Part shown: in pieces, positions 1-8,914 of the stretch
Layout: each line of letters starts with the position of its first letter
Numbering within the stretch: the stretch's first letter is position 1
DNA from: JBKPNX01 sp046732855
GTDB taxonomy: Bacteria; Pseudomonadota; Alphaproteobacteria; Geminicoccales; Geminicoccaceae
Assembly: GCA_046732855.1 (NCBI GenBank)
Contig: JBKPNX010000233.1
Span: forward strand, 1 to 35,234
Direction: 5' to 3'
DNA: 35,234 nucleotides
Translations under genes and position numbers: made by a program
The notes under the pieces: generated by a model
Told to the model about the DNA's origin: nothing
Seen by the model: the letters and a program-made list of their open reading frames with translations, nothing else
Database searches by the model: none

Positions 1-725
1 GTTCTGCTCGCAGAGTCAGGAAGTGGGAAGCATCCATCCTCGTCGCCCCGGGCATCTTGTAGAGCTGCCCAATCGGAGCTGACCGAGGTGCGTGGAGGGG
101 GCAGCGAATCGGATCCTCCGGTGTCTCGCCTATCGCGCCAGCTCGCAGGGCGCCGACCAGCGCTGTCAGGGCGGTTTCTCGCGAGGACGCTCAACTACGT
201 TGTCGGCCTTGTCTGGAGCGAATTTTGCCATGCCTCGATCTGACATCGCCGGATTACGGGTATCAGCGCCGGATTACGGGTATCTATGCGGTCGCGATCC
301 ATAGGGGGAAGTCGTCTGCAGACGCGCCACTACCGGCACGGGCGGCCCCGCCGAGGGGCAGCGCGCCTGCCTGGCGCGACGTCGACCCAGCGGACCTTAT
401 TCGGAAGACGCTCCGCGTGGCCGGCGCGTGCCGAGGGCAGCATAGCGGCCGACCTACAGAATACCTGGTGGGCAATCTTGAACACACCCACACGACTTTT
501 CCCGGGAATTCTTCGGTGAGCCCACCTTTATGTCCGCTACCGCACAGACGGAGCGGCAGCGTGACCCTTTCATTCTTCGCCGCGAGCGGAGGCAGCGCTA
601 ATGGACGCAAACAGACGAGCAGTTCTGGGTGCGAGGCGCTTTTTGCGCTCGAGATCGGAAGACAGGCCTGATTGACGCTTCGCGCCGGTTTCGAGCCGCG
701 ACCCCAAGGTTCGCCGGAATAGCCC
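1..725. other. Left-edge region without a convincing gene
   Basis: No open frame here has protein-like composition; the long frames on both strands are rich in Arg, Ser and Pro and look like chance frames of GC-rich DNA. A two-copy 20 bp tandem repeat lies at 247-284. A 24-codon ATG frame at 601-675 ends just before the Wzz/kinase gene, but nothing supports its translation. The stretch probably contains the leader and promoter of the downstream exopolysaccharide gene, although I could not fix a promoter. Confidence 0.5.
247..284. repeat. Two-copy 20 bp tandem repeat
   Basis: The word CGCCGGATTACGGGTATC occurs at 247-264 and again at 267-284, separated by AG, so the period is 20 bp and the two copies are identical over 18 bases. 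It lies about 440 bp upstream of the Wzz/kinase gene in a region without genes. It may be a duplicated protein-binding site or replication slippage; the sequence does not decide. Confidence 0.8.
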
Positions 726-3089
726 GTGAGCGGAATGATGCAGGCGGCGCAGAACGGTAGGAACGTGCTCCCCGTAAGTCAGGGCACCACCAGTCCCGCT
801 TACGGCGTGCACGAGCCCGGCATTACCATCCAGGATTTTTTGGGTATCCTCCGACGTCGGAAGCTCGTCATTCTGGCTACGGTATTCCTGGTCACCGGCC
901 TAGTCACCCTGCTCGCCTTTCATCTTACCCCGCGGTACACCGCGACCGCGGCTTTGCTGATCAAGCCTCCCGAGATCAAGGTCATCGAGCTGCAAAGCGT
1001 CGTCAGTGAGCGACCGGCTGACGCTTCCGATCCTTCTGCGGTAGACACCGAGCTGGATGTGATTAGGTCGGGGTCCCACGCGCAACGTGTGATCGAAGAA
1101 TTGGGATTGTTGTCCGACCCCGAGTTCAACCCCTTCGTCGAGCCGGAGAATACACACGAATCACCTTTCGCCGGCATTCCGGATTGGCTGGCGCGTCATT
1201 GGCTGACCACGGTAAGTGAAGCAAGTTACCTGATTCCGACGATTTTGCCTTCTTCGGCTGAGCAGGCTGGCGTGGGCGATAAGAAGCCTCAGTTTCTCCC
1301 GGTCGACCAAGGCACCCAGCAGAACTCCGATCAATACCAGCGCCAAATGGCGGCCACCGTCCGCGGGCTGCTAGGCAAACTCCAGGTCAACCAAAGTGAA
1401 AAGTCCTACGTGATATCGATCAACTTCACCTCGCCCGATCCGCAGAAAGCGGCGCGGATCGCCAATGCCGTCGCCCAATTATATGTGACCGGTCAGCGAG
1501 AGGAGAAACTTGCTGCGACCGCGGATGCCGCGTCCTGGCTGACGAATCGGGTCGAGCAGCTGCGCCAGGCACTTCTGGACTCCGACCGCAAGATCGACGA
1601 ATACCGTAACGCGCATCAGATCGTCAGCGGCAAGCTTGGATCGTTGGGAGAGCAGGAACTGGCCAACCTCAACTTGGAGGTGGTCACAGCCCGTGCGGCG
1701 CGAGCGGAAAAAGAGGTAAGACTGCAACGGGCCCGCGAGGTGCGCAGCCGCCGTGGGGGCTACGAATCGCTGGCCGAAGTCATGTCGTCACCGGTCATCA
1801 TTGGTTTACGCCAGCAGGAGACCGCTGTTCTGCAGAAGGAAGCGCAACTCTCCAAAGAATACGGCCCCCTGCACCCACTCATGCTCGAGGTAGCTGCGGA
1901 AAAAGATAATTTGGGATCCAAGATCGATCTGGAGGTCGGAAACATCATCGCCAATCTCGAAAACGAGGTTGCGGTTGCGCGCAGTCGCGAGAAAGCGCTT
2001 GCCGAGGCGCTCGGGGAGGCAAAGGACCGGTCGGCGGTGACTAACCGGGCCGAGATTGAGCTCCGTCAGCTAGAGCGGGAGGCCGAAGCAAATCGATCTC
2101 TATATGAAAGTTTTCTCAACCGTCAGAAGCAGCTTGAAGAGCAGTTGGATCTCGTCAGACCCGACGCTAAAGTCGTCTCGTTGGCGGCGGTTCCACAGAC
2201 CCCGAGCTTTCCCAAGCCGAACGAAATGATTGTCATCGGCTTTACGTCATCGATGATGCTGGGGGTCCTGATGGCGATGTTACGGGAGCGTCTGGACACC
2301 GCATTCCACACCGGCAGACAATTACACGACGTGCTCGGCGTCACGAGCTTCGGCCTCGTGCCAGCGGTCCGTCGCAGCAAGCGACAGCCAAGTCCGCACC
2401 GCTACCTGCTCGAGAAGCCTCTATCGGCCTATGCGGATGCGATCCGGTCCGTTCAGAAATCCGTGGAGCTTTCTTGTCCCGATGCGCGCTCGCGGATCAT
2501 CCTGGTAACGTCGACCCTGCCGGGTGAAGGCAAGACGACGCTGGCGCTGAGCCTTGCCGCCTCGGCCGCGCGGTCTGGCCGAAGGACACTGGTGCTCGAT
2601 GTCGATCTTCGACACCCCAGCGTCGCCCGCGAGATCGGTCAGCCGTTCGGGCCGGGGCTCGTTGAGTTCTTGAATGGCGAGGCGACTGCGGATGAGATCA
2701 TCCACGTCGCAGAGTTTCAGAGCAATCTACACTTCATTCCGGTCAGGGGTTTGACCACGAGCCCGGTCGACCTGCTGGAATCCGGGGAAATGGCCGGGTT
2801 GCTCACGGCGCTACGTTCCAAATATCATTATATAATTCTGGACGGGCCGCCCGCGCTGGTCACCGATGCCAGGGCAGCGGCTTTCCTTGCCGATACGGTC
2901 CTGTACGCGGTGCGGTGGAACAAGACCAAGGCAGAGGTCGCCTCGCACGGCCTGGAAGCGCTCGCAGGCAACCGGATCTCGGTCGCCGGTCTGGTCCTGA
3001 CGCAAGTGAATTTGGCGCGGCAGGCAAGCTATAGTTATGGCGACGTCGCCTCCTATTATGGCGAGTACAAAAAATACTGCGTCGATTGA
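726..3089 (+). CDS. Wzz/GumC-type chain-length determinant fused to BY-type tyrosine kinase
   Basis: This 787-residue inner-membrane protein combines a Wzz-type exopolysaccharide co-polymerase with a cytoplasmic bacterial tyrosine kinase (CpsD/CapB/Wzc class). The Wzz domain starts near residue 33 (TIQDFLGILRRRK) with a first membrane segment at about 47-66. A long coiled-coil periplasmic region follows. The Pro-rich motif PSFPKPNE precedes a second membrane segment at about 501-517. The kinase has Walker A STLPGEGKTT (596-605, Lys603), Walker A' LVLDVDLRHPS near 623 and Walker B IILDGPP near 703. The C-terminus carries a cluster of six tyrosines (SYSYGDVASYYGEYKKY), the usual autophosphorylation tail. 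GTG 726 gives the longest form; ATG 735 or 738 is equally possible. Base composition is clearly less GC-rich than the flanking housekeeping genes, suggesting an exopolysaccharide island. Family assignment is firm; the polymer is unknown. Confidence 0.93.
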   Translation: MSGMMQAAQNGRNVLPVSQGTTSPAYGVHEPGITIQDFLGILRRRKLVILATVFLVTGLVTLLAFHLTPRYTATAALLIKPPEIKVIELQSVVSERPADASDPSAVDTELDVIRSGSHAQRVIEELGLLSDPEFNPFVEPENTHESPFAGIPDWLARHWLTTVSEASYLIPTILPSSAEQAGVGDKKPQFLPVDQGTQQNSDQYQRQMAATVRGLLGKLQVNQSEKSYVISINFTSPDPQKAARIANAVAQLYVTGQREEKLAATADAASWLTNRVEQLRQALLDSDRKIDEYRNAHQIVSGKLGSLGEQELANLNLEVVTARAARAEKEVRLQRAREVRSRRGGYESLAEVMSSPVIIGLRQQETAVLQKEAQLSKEYGPLHPLMLEVAAEKDNLGSKIDLEVGNIIANLENEVAVARSREKALAEALGEAKDRSAVTNRAEIELRQLEREAEANRSLYESFLNRQKQLEEQLDLVRPDAKVVSLAAVPQTPSFPKPNEMIVIGFTSSMMLGVLMAMLRERLDTAFHTGRQLHDVLGVTSFGLVPAVRRSKRQPSPHRYLLEKPLSAYADAIRSVQKSVELSCPDARSRIILVTSTLPGEGKTTLALSLAASAARSGRRTLVLDVDLRHPSVAREIGQPFGPGLVEFLNGEATADEIIHVAEFQSNLHFIPVRGLTTSPVDLLESGEMAGLLTALRSKYHYIILDGPPALVTDARAAAFLADTVLYAVRWNKTKAEVASHGLEALAGNRISVAGLVLTQVNLARQASYSYGDVASYYGEYKKYCVD

Positions 3090-3415
3090 TCCAGCGCGTT
3101 TCAGGACGGCCCCGCTGAGCCCCCGGGATCCTACCCTACCCAGCCCGCGCAATCCGGCGACGCTCCGTCATCAGGCGGTCGGGAATGCTTCTGACTCTGG
3201 CGGGCAAGCAAGCGGCCCACAGATCAGCGTTTCTGTCCGTGCTCCTCGAGCCAGCCGCCCTGCTTGGAATGGATCGTCCGCCGCATGGCTGCCCGCCTGA
3301 TCAAGCTTCGAAAGTACAAAGGGACGCCTGACCCACGCGTTGACCGCCGCGCCACTCGGACGACCTCGATGGCGCCCGGTTCGGAGCCCCAGCGCCGTGA
3401 GAGATCCGCGCTGGA
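3090..3415. other. Intergenic region between convergent genes
   Basis: This 326 bp gap separates the plus-strand Wzz/kinase gene from the minus-strand ilvA gene. The only frame crossing it (3037-3300, plus) overlaps the kinase tail out of frame and encodes a Pro/Ser/Arg-rich sequence with no recognisable pattern. No terminator with a clear T-run was seen. Confidence 0.4.
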
Positions 3416-4654
3416 CTAGAATCCGCCGGCGCCGGCGCCCTCCAGCACGTGCACCTCGAAGCCAGCGGCGCGCAGCGCCGTGACCACCTCAGTGGCGTGC
3501 GCGGCATTGCGCGTCTCGATGATGAAATTCACTTCGGTCGACTTGATCGATAGCGGCGAGAACGCCCGTTGATGGGCGACCTCGAGAATGTTGCCGCCGG
3601 CCTCGCCGATCAGCGCCGCCGCCTGCGCGAGATTGCCCGGCGCGTCGGGCATGCCGACCTGGATCCAGATCACGCGCTTCGAGTGCACCAGTCCGCGCAG
3701 GATCAGCACCGAGAGCAGGCGCAGGTCGATGTTGGCGCCGCACAGCACGAGGCCCACCTCGCGGCCGACGAAGCGCTCGCGATACGCCATGACCGCGGCG
3801 AGGCCGGCCGCGCCGGCGCCTTCGATCACGGTCTTCTCGACCTCGAGCAGGGTCAGGATCGCGTCCTCGATCGCGTCCTCTTCCACCAGCAGAATGTCGC
3901 CGACCAGCTCGCGCACGATCGGCAGAGGCAAATCCCCCGGCGTCCGCACCGCGATGCCCTCGGCGAGCGTCGGGCGCAGCGGCGCCTCCGGCAGCCCGGC
4001 GCGCTTGCGATACATCGAGGGGCATGCGGCCGCCTGCACGCCGATGATCTCCACCTCGGGCTTGAGCGCCTTGGCCGCGATCGCCATGCCCGCGATCAGG
4101 CCGCCGCCGCCGATCGGCACCACCAGCACGTCGAGGTCGGGCGCGTCGGTCAGCATCTCCAGGCCGACGGTGCCCTGGCCCGCGATGATCTGGGGGTCGT
4201 CGTAGGGATGAATGAAGGTGAGGTCGCGCTCGGCGGCCAGCCGAAGAGCAAAGGCCGCGGCCTCGTCCACCGAATCGCCCTCGAGCAGCACCCGGGCGCC
4301 GAACTGCATGGTCTTCTCGACCTTCAGGAATGGCGTCAGTTTGGGCATCACGATGGTCGCGGGAATACCGAGATGGGTGGCGTGATAGGCCACGCCCTGG
4401 GCGTGATTGCCCGCCGACATGGCGATCACGCCGCGCGCGCGCTCGTCCTCGGACAGGCTCGCGAGCTTGACGTAAGCGCCGCGATCCTTGAACGACGAGC
4501 TGTGCTGGAAGATCTCGGACTTCAGCGTGATCGCGCAGCCGACCAGCTCCGACAGGCGCTCCGAGCGTAGGCAAGGCGTGCGCACCACCTGGCCCGCGAG
4601 CGTGCGCGCAGCGGCTTCGATGTCCTCGAAACCGACGGCCAGAGGCTTGCTCAA
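3416..4654 (-). CDS. ilvA: Threonine ammonia-lyase with C-terminal ACT domain
   Basis: A PLP-dependent fold type II enzyme that deaminates L-threonine to 2-oxobutyrate, in isoleucine synthesis or threonine catabolism. The PLP lysine is K56 in SSFKDRGA, the substrate loop SAGNHAQG lies at 80-87, and the phosphate-binding loop GGGGLIAG is at 182-189. The last 80 residues or so form a single ACT-like domain. At 412 residues this is the shorter single-ACT class (TIGR01127-like, including TdcB/IlvA variants) rather than the roughly 510-residue E. coli IlvA. The start is TTG, the codon before SKPLAVG, with a weak AGG upstream. It begins 22 bp after the argC stop on the same strand, so the two are probably co-transcribed. 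The biosynthetic versus catabolic role is not decided by sequence. Confidence 0.93.
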   Translation of the reverse strand: MSKPLAVGFEDIEAAARTLAGQVVRTPCLRSERLSELVGCAITLKSEIFQHSSSFKDRGAYVKLASLSEDERARGVIAMSAGNHAQGVAYHATHLGIPATIVMPKLTPFLKVEKTMQFGARVLLEGDSVDEAAAFALRLAAERDLTFIHPYDDPQIIAGQGTVGLEMLTDAPDLDVLVVPIGGGGLIAGMAIAAKALKPEVEIIGVQAAACPSMYRKRAGLPEAPLRPTLAEGIAVRTPGDLPLPIVRELVGDILLVEEDAIEDAILTLLEVEKTVIEGAGAAGLAAVMAYRERFVGREVGLVLCGANIDLRLLSVLILRGLVHSKRVIWIQVGMPDAPGNLAQAAALIGEAGGNILEVAHQRAFSPLSIKSTEVNFIIETRNAAHATEVVTALRAAGFEVHVLEGAGAGGF

Positions 4655-4676
4655 AGGGACCTGCTCAATGGATTAC

Positions 4677-5723
4677 TCAGGGGAACATCGGGGCCTGATC
4701 GAGGCCGGTGGTCTCCGGCAGCCCGAGCATCACGTTCATGTTCTGCAACGCCTGGCCGGAGGCGCCTTTGACCAGATTGTCGATGACCGAGAGCAGAATC
4801 GCGCGGCCGGGCAGCCGTCCGGGATGCACCGCGATCAGGCAGAGGTTGGCGCCGCGCACGTGGCGCGTCGCCGGCAGGCTCTGGAAGGGCAGCACGCGCA
4901 CGAACGGCTCGTCGGCGTAGCGACGCTCGAGCTCCGCCTGGAGGTCGGCCGGCTGTGCGCCCCGCGCGAGGTGCACGTAAATAGTCACGAGGATGCCGCG
5001 GTTCATGGGCACGAGGTGCGGCGTGAAGGTCACCGCGACCGGCCGGCCCGCGGCATCGGACAGGCCCTGCTCGATTTCCGGCGTATGCCGGTGCGTGCCG
5101 ACCCCGTAGGCATGCAGGCCTTCGCTCACCTCGGTGTGGAGCGATGCCTCCTTGGCGGCGCGCCCGGCGCCGCTGACCCCGGACTTCGCGTCGATCACGA
5201 TCGGATCGAGCTCGATCAGCCGGGCCTCGAGCAGGGGCCGCAGCGGCAGCTGGGCACTGGTCGGATAGCAGCCGGGATTCGCCACGAGATCGCTCGCCCG
5301 GACTGCGTCCCGCGCCAGCTCGGTCAGACCGTAGACGGCGTCCGCCTGGCGCTCCATTGCGCGGTGCGGCTGGCCGTAGGTGCGCTCGTAGAGGGCCGGA
5401 TCGCGCAGCCGGAAGTCGGCCGAGAGATCGATCACCTTGGGCCCGCGCGGCAGCTCGCGGATCACGTCCTGGGTGGTGCCGTGCGGCAGGCAGCCGAACA
5501 CCACGTCCAGCGTGCCGAGATCGAGATCGCCGATCTTGGTCAGCGTGGGCAGGCCGCGCCCGGCGAAATGCGGGAACACGGCCTCGATCGGCTGGCCGGC
5601 GTAGCGCTCGGCGGTCATTGCGGCGACCTGCGCCTGGGGGTGGTCGTGCAACAGGCGCAGCAGCTCGACCCCGGTATAGCCGGTCGCGCCCAGGATGCCG
5701 ATGCTCACGCTGTTCGCCGTCAT
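4677..5723 (-). CDS. argC: N-acetyl-gamma-glutamyl-phosphate reductase
   Basis: This is the arginine biosynthesis enzyme that reduces N-acetylglutamyl phosphate to the semialdehyde with NADPH. The N-terminal Rossmann motif is GILGATGYTGVELLRLL (9-25). The catalytic cysteine is C152 in ANPGCYPTSAQ, and the His-containing motif EGLHAYGVGTHRHTPEI follows. At 348 residues it matches the long family form. ATG 5723 (MTANSVSIGILGATG) is chosen because the Rossmann strand begins right after it. The same frame stays open for another 1.3 kb upstream, but that part is antisense to purD and not coding. It is the first gene of a likely argC-ilvA unit and is divergent from purD. Confidence 0.96.
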   Translation of the reverse strand: MTANSVSIGILGATGYTGVELLRLLHDHPQAQVAAMTAERYAGQPIEAVFPHFAGRGLPTLTKIGDLDLGTLDVVFGCLPHGTTQDVIRELPRGPKVIDLSADFRLRDPALYERTYGQPHRAMERQADAVYGLTELARDAVRASDLVANPGCYPTSAQLPLRPLLEARLIELDPIVIDAKSGVSGAGRAAKEASLHTEVSEGLHAYGVGTHRHTPEIEQGLSDAAGRPVAVTFTPHLVPMNRGILVTIYVHLARGAQPADLQAELERRYADEPFVRVLPFQSLPATRHVRGANLCLIAVHPGRLPGRAILLSVIDNLVKGASGQALQNMNVMLGLPETTGLDQAPMFP

Positions 5724-5872
5724 CGCCACGTTCTCACAGTCGCGCCCGCGGGTTATCGCACAGATCGAGCCCCGGTTGGACCACGAAATTCGCGCGCGGC
5801 CGGAAGGCGGCGCGATCTGGTCGCCGCGGCGATCCGGCTGGCATGCTGTTGCCCTCGCTCCCCAGCCTGCTA

Positions 5873-5898
5873 CAAGCAGGATCGCGCGATCCTGCTTG
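5873..5898. promoter_or_regulatory. 26 bp perfect palindrome overlapping the purD leader
   Basis: Positions 5873-5885 (CAAGCAGGATCGC) are the exact reverse complement of 5886-5898, giving a gapless 13+13 inverted repeat. It ends 8 bp before the purD ATG at 5907, so it covers the place where a ribosome-binding site should be. The only purine-rich word between it and the ATG is TTGAGGC. It could be an operator for a dimeric regulator of purD, or an RNA hairpin that hides the start site. No specific regulator can be named. Confidence 0.75.
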
Positions 5899-5906
5899 AG
5901 GCTTAC

Positions 5907-7187
5907 ATGAACGTCCTGGTCGTTGGCGCAGGCGGGCGCGAGCATGCGCTGTGCTGGGCGCTCGCCGCATCGCCCCTGGTCGATCGGTTGTACTGCGCGC
6001 CCGGCAGCGATGCGATCGCGCGCGAGGCGACCTGTGTGCCGCTCGCGCAAGACGATGTCCCGGGAATCGTCGCCTTCTGCCGCGATCAACACGTCGAGCT
6101 GGTGGTGCCAGGGCCGGAACTGCCGCTGGTGCTCGGCCTGGTCGACCGGCTGGAGGACGCCGGCATCCCGGCGTTCGGCCCTTGCGCCGCCGCCGCCCGG
6201 CTCGAAGGCTCGAAGGCGTTCGCCAAGGAGTTCTGTGCCCGCCACGGCATACCGACCGCACCGTTCCGGATTTTCACGAGAGAGCAGGCCGCCGCGGCCA
6301 GGGCCTATGTGCGCGGGCACGGCGCGACGGTCGTGATCAAGGCTGACGGGCTCGCGGCCGGCAAGGGGGTGACGGTCGCGAGCAGCGTCGAGGAGGCGCT
6401 CGGGGCGTTGGATGCCGCGTTCGGCGGCGCGTTCGGCGCGGCGGGCGCGACCGTCCTGGTCGAGGACTGCCTGGTAGGCGAAGAGGCGAGCCTGTTCGCT
6501 CTGGTCGACGGCGCGAGCGTGCTGGAATTCGGCACCGCGCAGGACCACAAGCGCGCCCTTGAGGGCGATCGCGGGCCGAACACCGGCGGCATGGGCGCTT
6601 ATGCGCCGGCGCCGTGCATGACGCCCGAGCTGACCCGGCGGGCCATGACCGAGATCGTCCGGCCGACGGTCGCCGGAATGGCCGCCGAGGGCACGCCGTA
6701 CCGCGGCGTGCTGTATGCCGGCCTGATGCTCACGGGCAGCGGCCCGCAGCTGCTCGAGTTCAACGTCCGCTTCGGCGACCCGGAATGCCAGGCGCTGCTG
6801 CCGCGCCTGATGACCGATCTCGGCCAGCTGCTGCAAGGCGGCGCCGCGGGCGTGCTCGCTCACATGGACCTGCGCTGGTACCCAGAGCACGTCATGACCG
6901 TGGTCATGGCGGCCAACGGCTATCCCGGCGATTATGCGAGAGGCAGCGAGATCCGCGGCCTGGACGCCGCGGCTGCGGTCGAGGGCGTCACCATCTTCCA
7001 CGCCGGCACGCGGATCGAGGACGGTCGCGTGTTCGCCGATGGCGGGCGCGTGCTGAACATCACCGCAAGCGGCGCGACCCTAGAGGACGCGCGCGCGCGC
7101 GTCTACGCCGCGATCGATCGGATCGACTGGCCCGAAGGCTTCTGCCGGCGCGACATCGGCTGGCGCGTGCTGGGCGGCACGACCTAA
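5907..7187 (+). CDS. purD: Phosphoribosylamine-glycine ligase (GAR synthetase)
   Basis: The second enzyme of de novo purine synthesis joins glycine to phosphoribosylamine using ATP. The protein has 426 residues, the standard length. It begins MNVLVVGAGGREHALCWAL, the PurD N-terminal nucleotide fold, and continues with VVPGPELPLVLG. The ATP-grasp region includes VVIKADGLAAGKGVTVA and the acid-rich motif EEASLFALVDG. The metal-binding end is LLEFNVRFGDPECQALLPR. The frame is open far upstream, but that part is antisense to argC; ATG 5907 is the family start. It is divergent from argC and preceded by a perfect palindrome, so regulation at this point is likely. Confidence 0.97.
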   Translation: MNVLVVGAGGREHALCWALAASPLVDRLYCAPGSDAIAREATCVPLAQDDVPGIVAFCRDQHVELVVPGPELPLVLGLVDRLEDAGIPAFGPCAAAARLEGSKAFAKEFCARHGIPTAPFRIFTREQAAAARAYVRGHGATVVIKADGLAAGKGVTVASSVEEALGALDAAFGGAFGAAGATVLVEDCLVGEEASLFALVDGASVLEFGTAQDHKRALEGDRGPNTGGMGAYAPAPCMTPELTRRAMTEIVRPTVAGMAAEGTPYRGVLYAGLMLTGSGPQLLEFNVRFGDPECQALLPRLMTDLGQLLQGGAAGVLAHMDLRWYPEHVMTVVMAANGYPGDYARGSEIRGLDAAAAVEGVTIFHAGTRIEDGRVFADGGRVLNITASGATLEDARARVYAAIDRIDWPEGFCRRDIGWRVLGGTT

Positions 7188-7202
7188 CAACCACCAGCGC
7201 AG

Positions 7203-7359
7203 AGTCGCTTCGTCATGGCGAGCTCCGAAGGGCGAAGCAGTCCAGAAAAGCAGCCAAGTCTGGATCCCCGGGACCGCTTCGCAGTCTCGCGATGATCAAG
7301 TCCGTTCCGCTGTAGCGCAATGCCGAAACCTTCTCATCTCGCGATGACGAAAAGCGACT
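7203..7359. repeat. Imperfect palindromic intergenic repeat (MITE/RPE-like)
   Basis: The left arm AGTCGCTTCGTCATGGCGAG (7203-7222) pairs with the right arm at 7338-7359, whose reverse complement is AGTCGCTTTTCGTCATCGCGAG, giving 19 shared bases around a two-base gap. Inside are secondary arms, GCGAAGCAGTCCAGA near 7232 and TCTGGATCCCCGGGACCGCTTCGCAG near 7259. Intergenic repeats built around CGTCAT-GCGAG and a GAAGC-TCCAG core are common in alphaproteobacteria; this copy fits that pattern. It fills the gap between the 3' ends of purD and the HtrA gene. Confidence 0.6.
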
Positions 7360-7439
7360 TCGCACGGTGCAACCTTGTAATTCTCCGGGCTGGGTCACCG
7401 TGCGAATCGGCCGATGTCGAGCGAGGGTCTTCGACTGGC

Positions 7440-8573
7440 TCAGACCTCCTGGCCGAGGGTGATCGGGACCGATGCCCGTTCGCCATCACGGAGCACCGTG
7501 AGCGTCACCTCGTCGCCGGGCCTGCGCGCCTCGAGCGCCGCGAAGAAATCCTCGGTCGACCTCAGTGGCTCGTTGTCGATCGCGGCGATCACGTCACCCA
7601 GATGGACGTTGCCGGTGAGATCCCGGCGGGTCGGCCGCAGTCCGGCCTGCGCCGCCGGCCCGTCCGGATCCACTTCCATGACGAGCACGCCATCGAGTCC
7701 CAGGCGCTTGCTCAGCTGGTCCGGCGCAAGCGCCACGCCCAAGCTGGGCCGAACGATCGTGCCGTGCTGGATCAGCTCGGTCACGATCCGGTTCACTTCA
7801 TCCACCGGGATCGCGAAACCGATCCCGGCGAACGCGCCAGACGGGCTGAGGATCGACGAGTTGACGCCGATCAGGCGGCCGGCGCTGTCCAACAGCGGCC
7901 CGCCCGAGTTGCCCGGGTTGACCGCCGCGTCGGTCTGGATGACGTTGCGGATGACCCGCCCGGGAATCGACTCGATTTCGCGATTGAGCGCGCTCACCAC
8001 GCCCGTGGTGAGCGTCTGGTCCAGGCCGAAGGGGTTGCCGATCGCGAGCGCCATCTGGCCGACCAGCAGGTCCGCCGAGCTGCCCACGGTGATCGGGTGA
8101 AGCAGGTTCGCCGGGGCGTCGATCACCAGCACGGCGAGATCTTTGGCCGGATACGAGCCGACCAAGCGGCCTTGCCAGTTGGACCCGTCCGCGAGGATGA
8201 TCACCGCAGCGCTGGCATCGCTGATGACGTGATGATTGGTGACGATGTGGCCGGCCTTGTCCCACACGAAACCCGAGCCGGTGCCCTGGGGGACCTGCTG
8301 GATGTCGAGGCTGAATGGCTGGGCCGCGCTAACCAGGGTGGTGATGTGCACGACCGAGGGCGATGCCGTCCGGAAGATTTCGGTCGTGGTCCGTTCGATC
8401 TCGGCCAGGTCACCGCGCGCCACGACCGGCCGCTGCACCGCGTCGGGGTCCACATCGCGCCATGGCTTGGGAACAACCGCCCAGATCGTCCCCAGCGCGA
8501 GCGCCGCCACCAGCACCAGCAGGATCGCGTTGAGCCCGAGCAGGCGCCGCTCGAACCGTCTATCCCTGTCCAT
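7440..8573 (-). CDS. HtrA/DegP-like membrane-anchored serine protease with PDZ domain
   Basis: An envelope-quality-control protease of the S1C family, 377 residues. A single N-terminal membrane anchor (about 11-34, LLGLNAILLVLVAALALGTI) replaces a cleavable signal. The catalytic triad is visible: His115 in TNHHVISD, Asp145 in KDLAVLVID and Ser223 in NPGNSGGPL. One PDZ domain follows (about 285-377), with the carboxylate-binding part near SLGVALAP and the GDVIAAIDNEPL strand. One PDZ domain and an anchor make it DegS-like in layout rather than DegP-like. ATG 8573 is preceded by GAGGCG. It converges on purD across a palindromic repeat. Substrates are not predictable. Confidence 0.93.
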   Translation of the reverse strand: MDRDRRFERRLLGLNAILLVLVAALALGTIWAVVPKPWRDVDPDAVQRPVVARGDLAEIERTTTEIFRTASPSVVHITTLVSAAQPFSLDIQQVPQGTGSGFVWDKAGHIVTNHHVISDASAAVIILADGSNWQGRLVGSYPAKDLAVLVIDAPANLLHPITVGSSADLLVGQMALAIGNPFGLDQTLTTGVVSALNREIESIPGRVIRNVIQTDAAVNPGNSGGPLLDSAGRLIGVNSSILSPSGAFAGIGFAIPVDEVNRIVTELIQHGTIVRPSLGVALAPDQLSKRLGLDGVLVMEVDPDGPAAQAGLRPTRRDLTGNVHLGDVIAAIDNEPLRSTEDFFAALEARRPGDEVTLTVLRDGERASVPITLGQEV

Positions 8574-8914
8574 GGCGCCTCATTCTCTCCCGACAGACCG
8601 GCGCGCCGCGCCTTGACCGAGGCTATACGGCACACCCGCCAAACACTCGATGCCTGGGGCACGATCAGCGGCATTGCCTCCGGGCAGGCGTCTTCCGAAT
8701 GCTGATCAAGGTGGTCCGCCGAGGCTGGGTATCCAGCCATGCGTAACTCCGCAAGGCCGGCCGCAGGGCTAGCCCTCGCGATGGCTGGGTCGCGAAGGCC
8801 ACAGTTCGAAGTGCCGCATCGGCAAAGCGTTTCACCCGCAAGGCAGCACGAGCTTGCGCTCGCAGGCCGCGTTCGTATAGTCCGGCCCGACCCTTAATCC
8901 GGGAGTGCCAGCGC
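8574..8914. other. Intergenic region between divergent htrA-like gene and bioY
   Basis: This 341 bp gap must contain promoters for both divergent genes. A sigma70-like promoter for bioY is proposed at 8854-8881. No gene-like frame is present; the long minus-strand frame reaching into bioY is Arg-rich and antisense. I did not recognise a BioR or BirA operator. Confidence 0.4.
8854..8881 (+). promoter_or_regulatory. Putative sigma70-type promoter of bioY
   Basis: TTGCGC (8854-8859) and TATAGT (8876-8881) are separated by 16 bp. The expected start site is near 8888, about 27 nt upstream of the bioY ATG at 8915. The -10 box stands out in GC-rich surroundings. The same TTGCGC -35 word appears before tRNA-Gly. 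Confidence 0.5.

Noticed and set aside
225..671. 148-codon frame before the Wzz/kinase gene
   Set aside because: Composition rich in Ser, Arg, Pro and Gly, no ribosome-binding site and no recognisable domain.
4488..5906. Upstream extension of the purD frame antisense to argC
   Set aside because: PurD has a clear family N-terminus at ATG 5907; the extension has no homology and runs opposite to argC.
4677..7001. 774-codon open frame on the minus strand covering argC and the antisense of purD
   Set aside because: Only the argC part (4677-5723) is protein-like; the rest is Arg/Ala-rich antisense of purD, a GC-rich reading-frame artefact, not a fusion gene.
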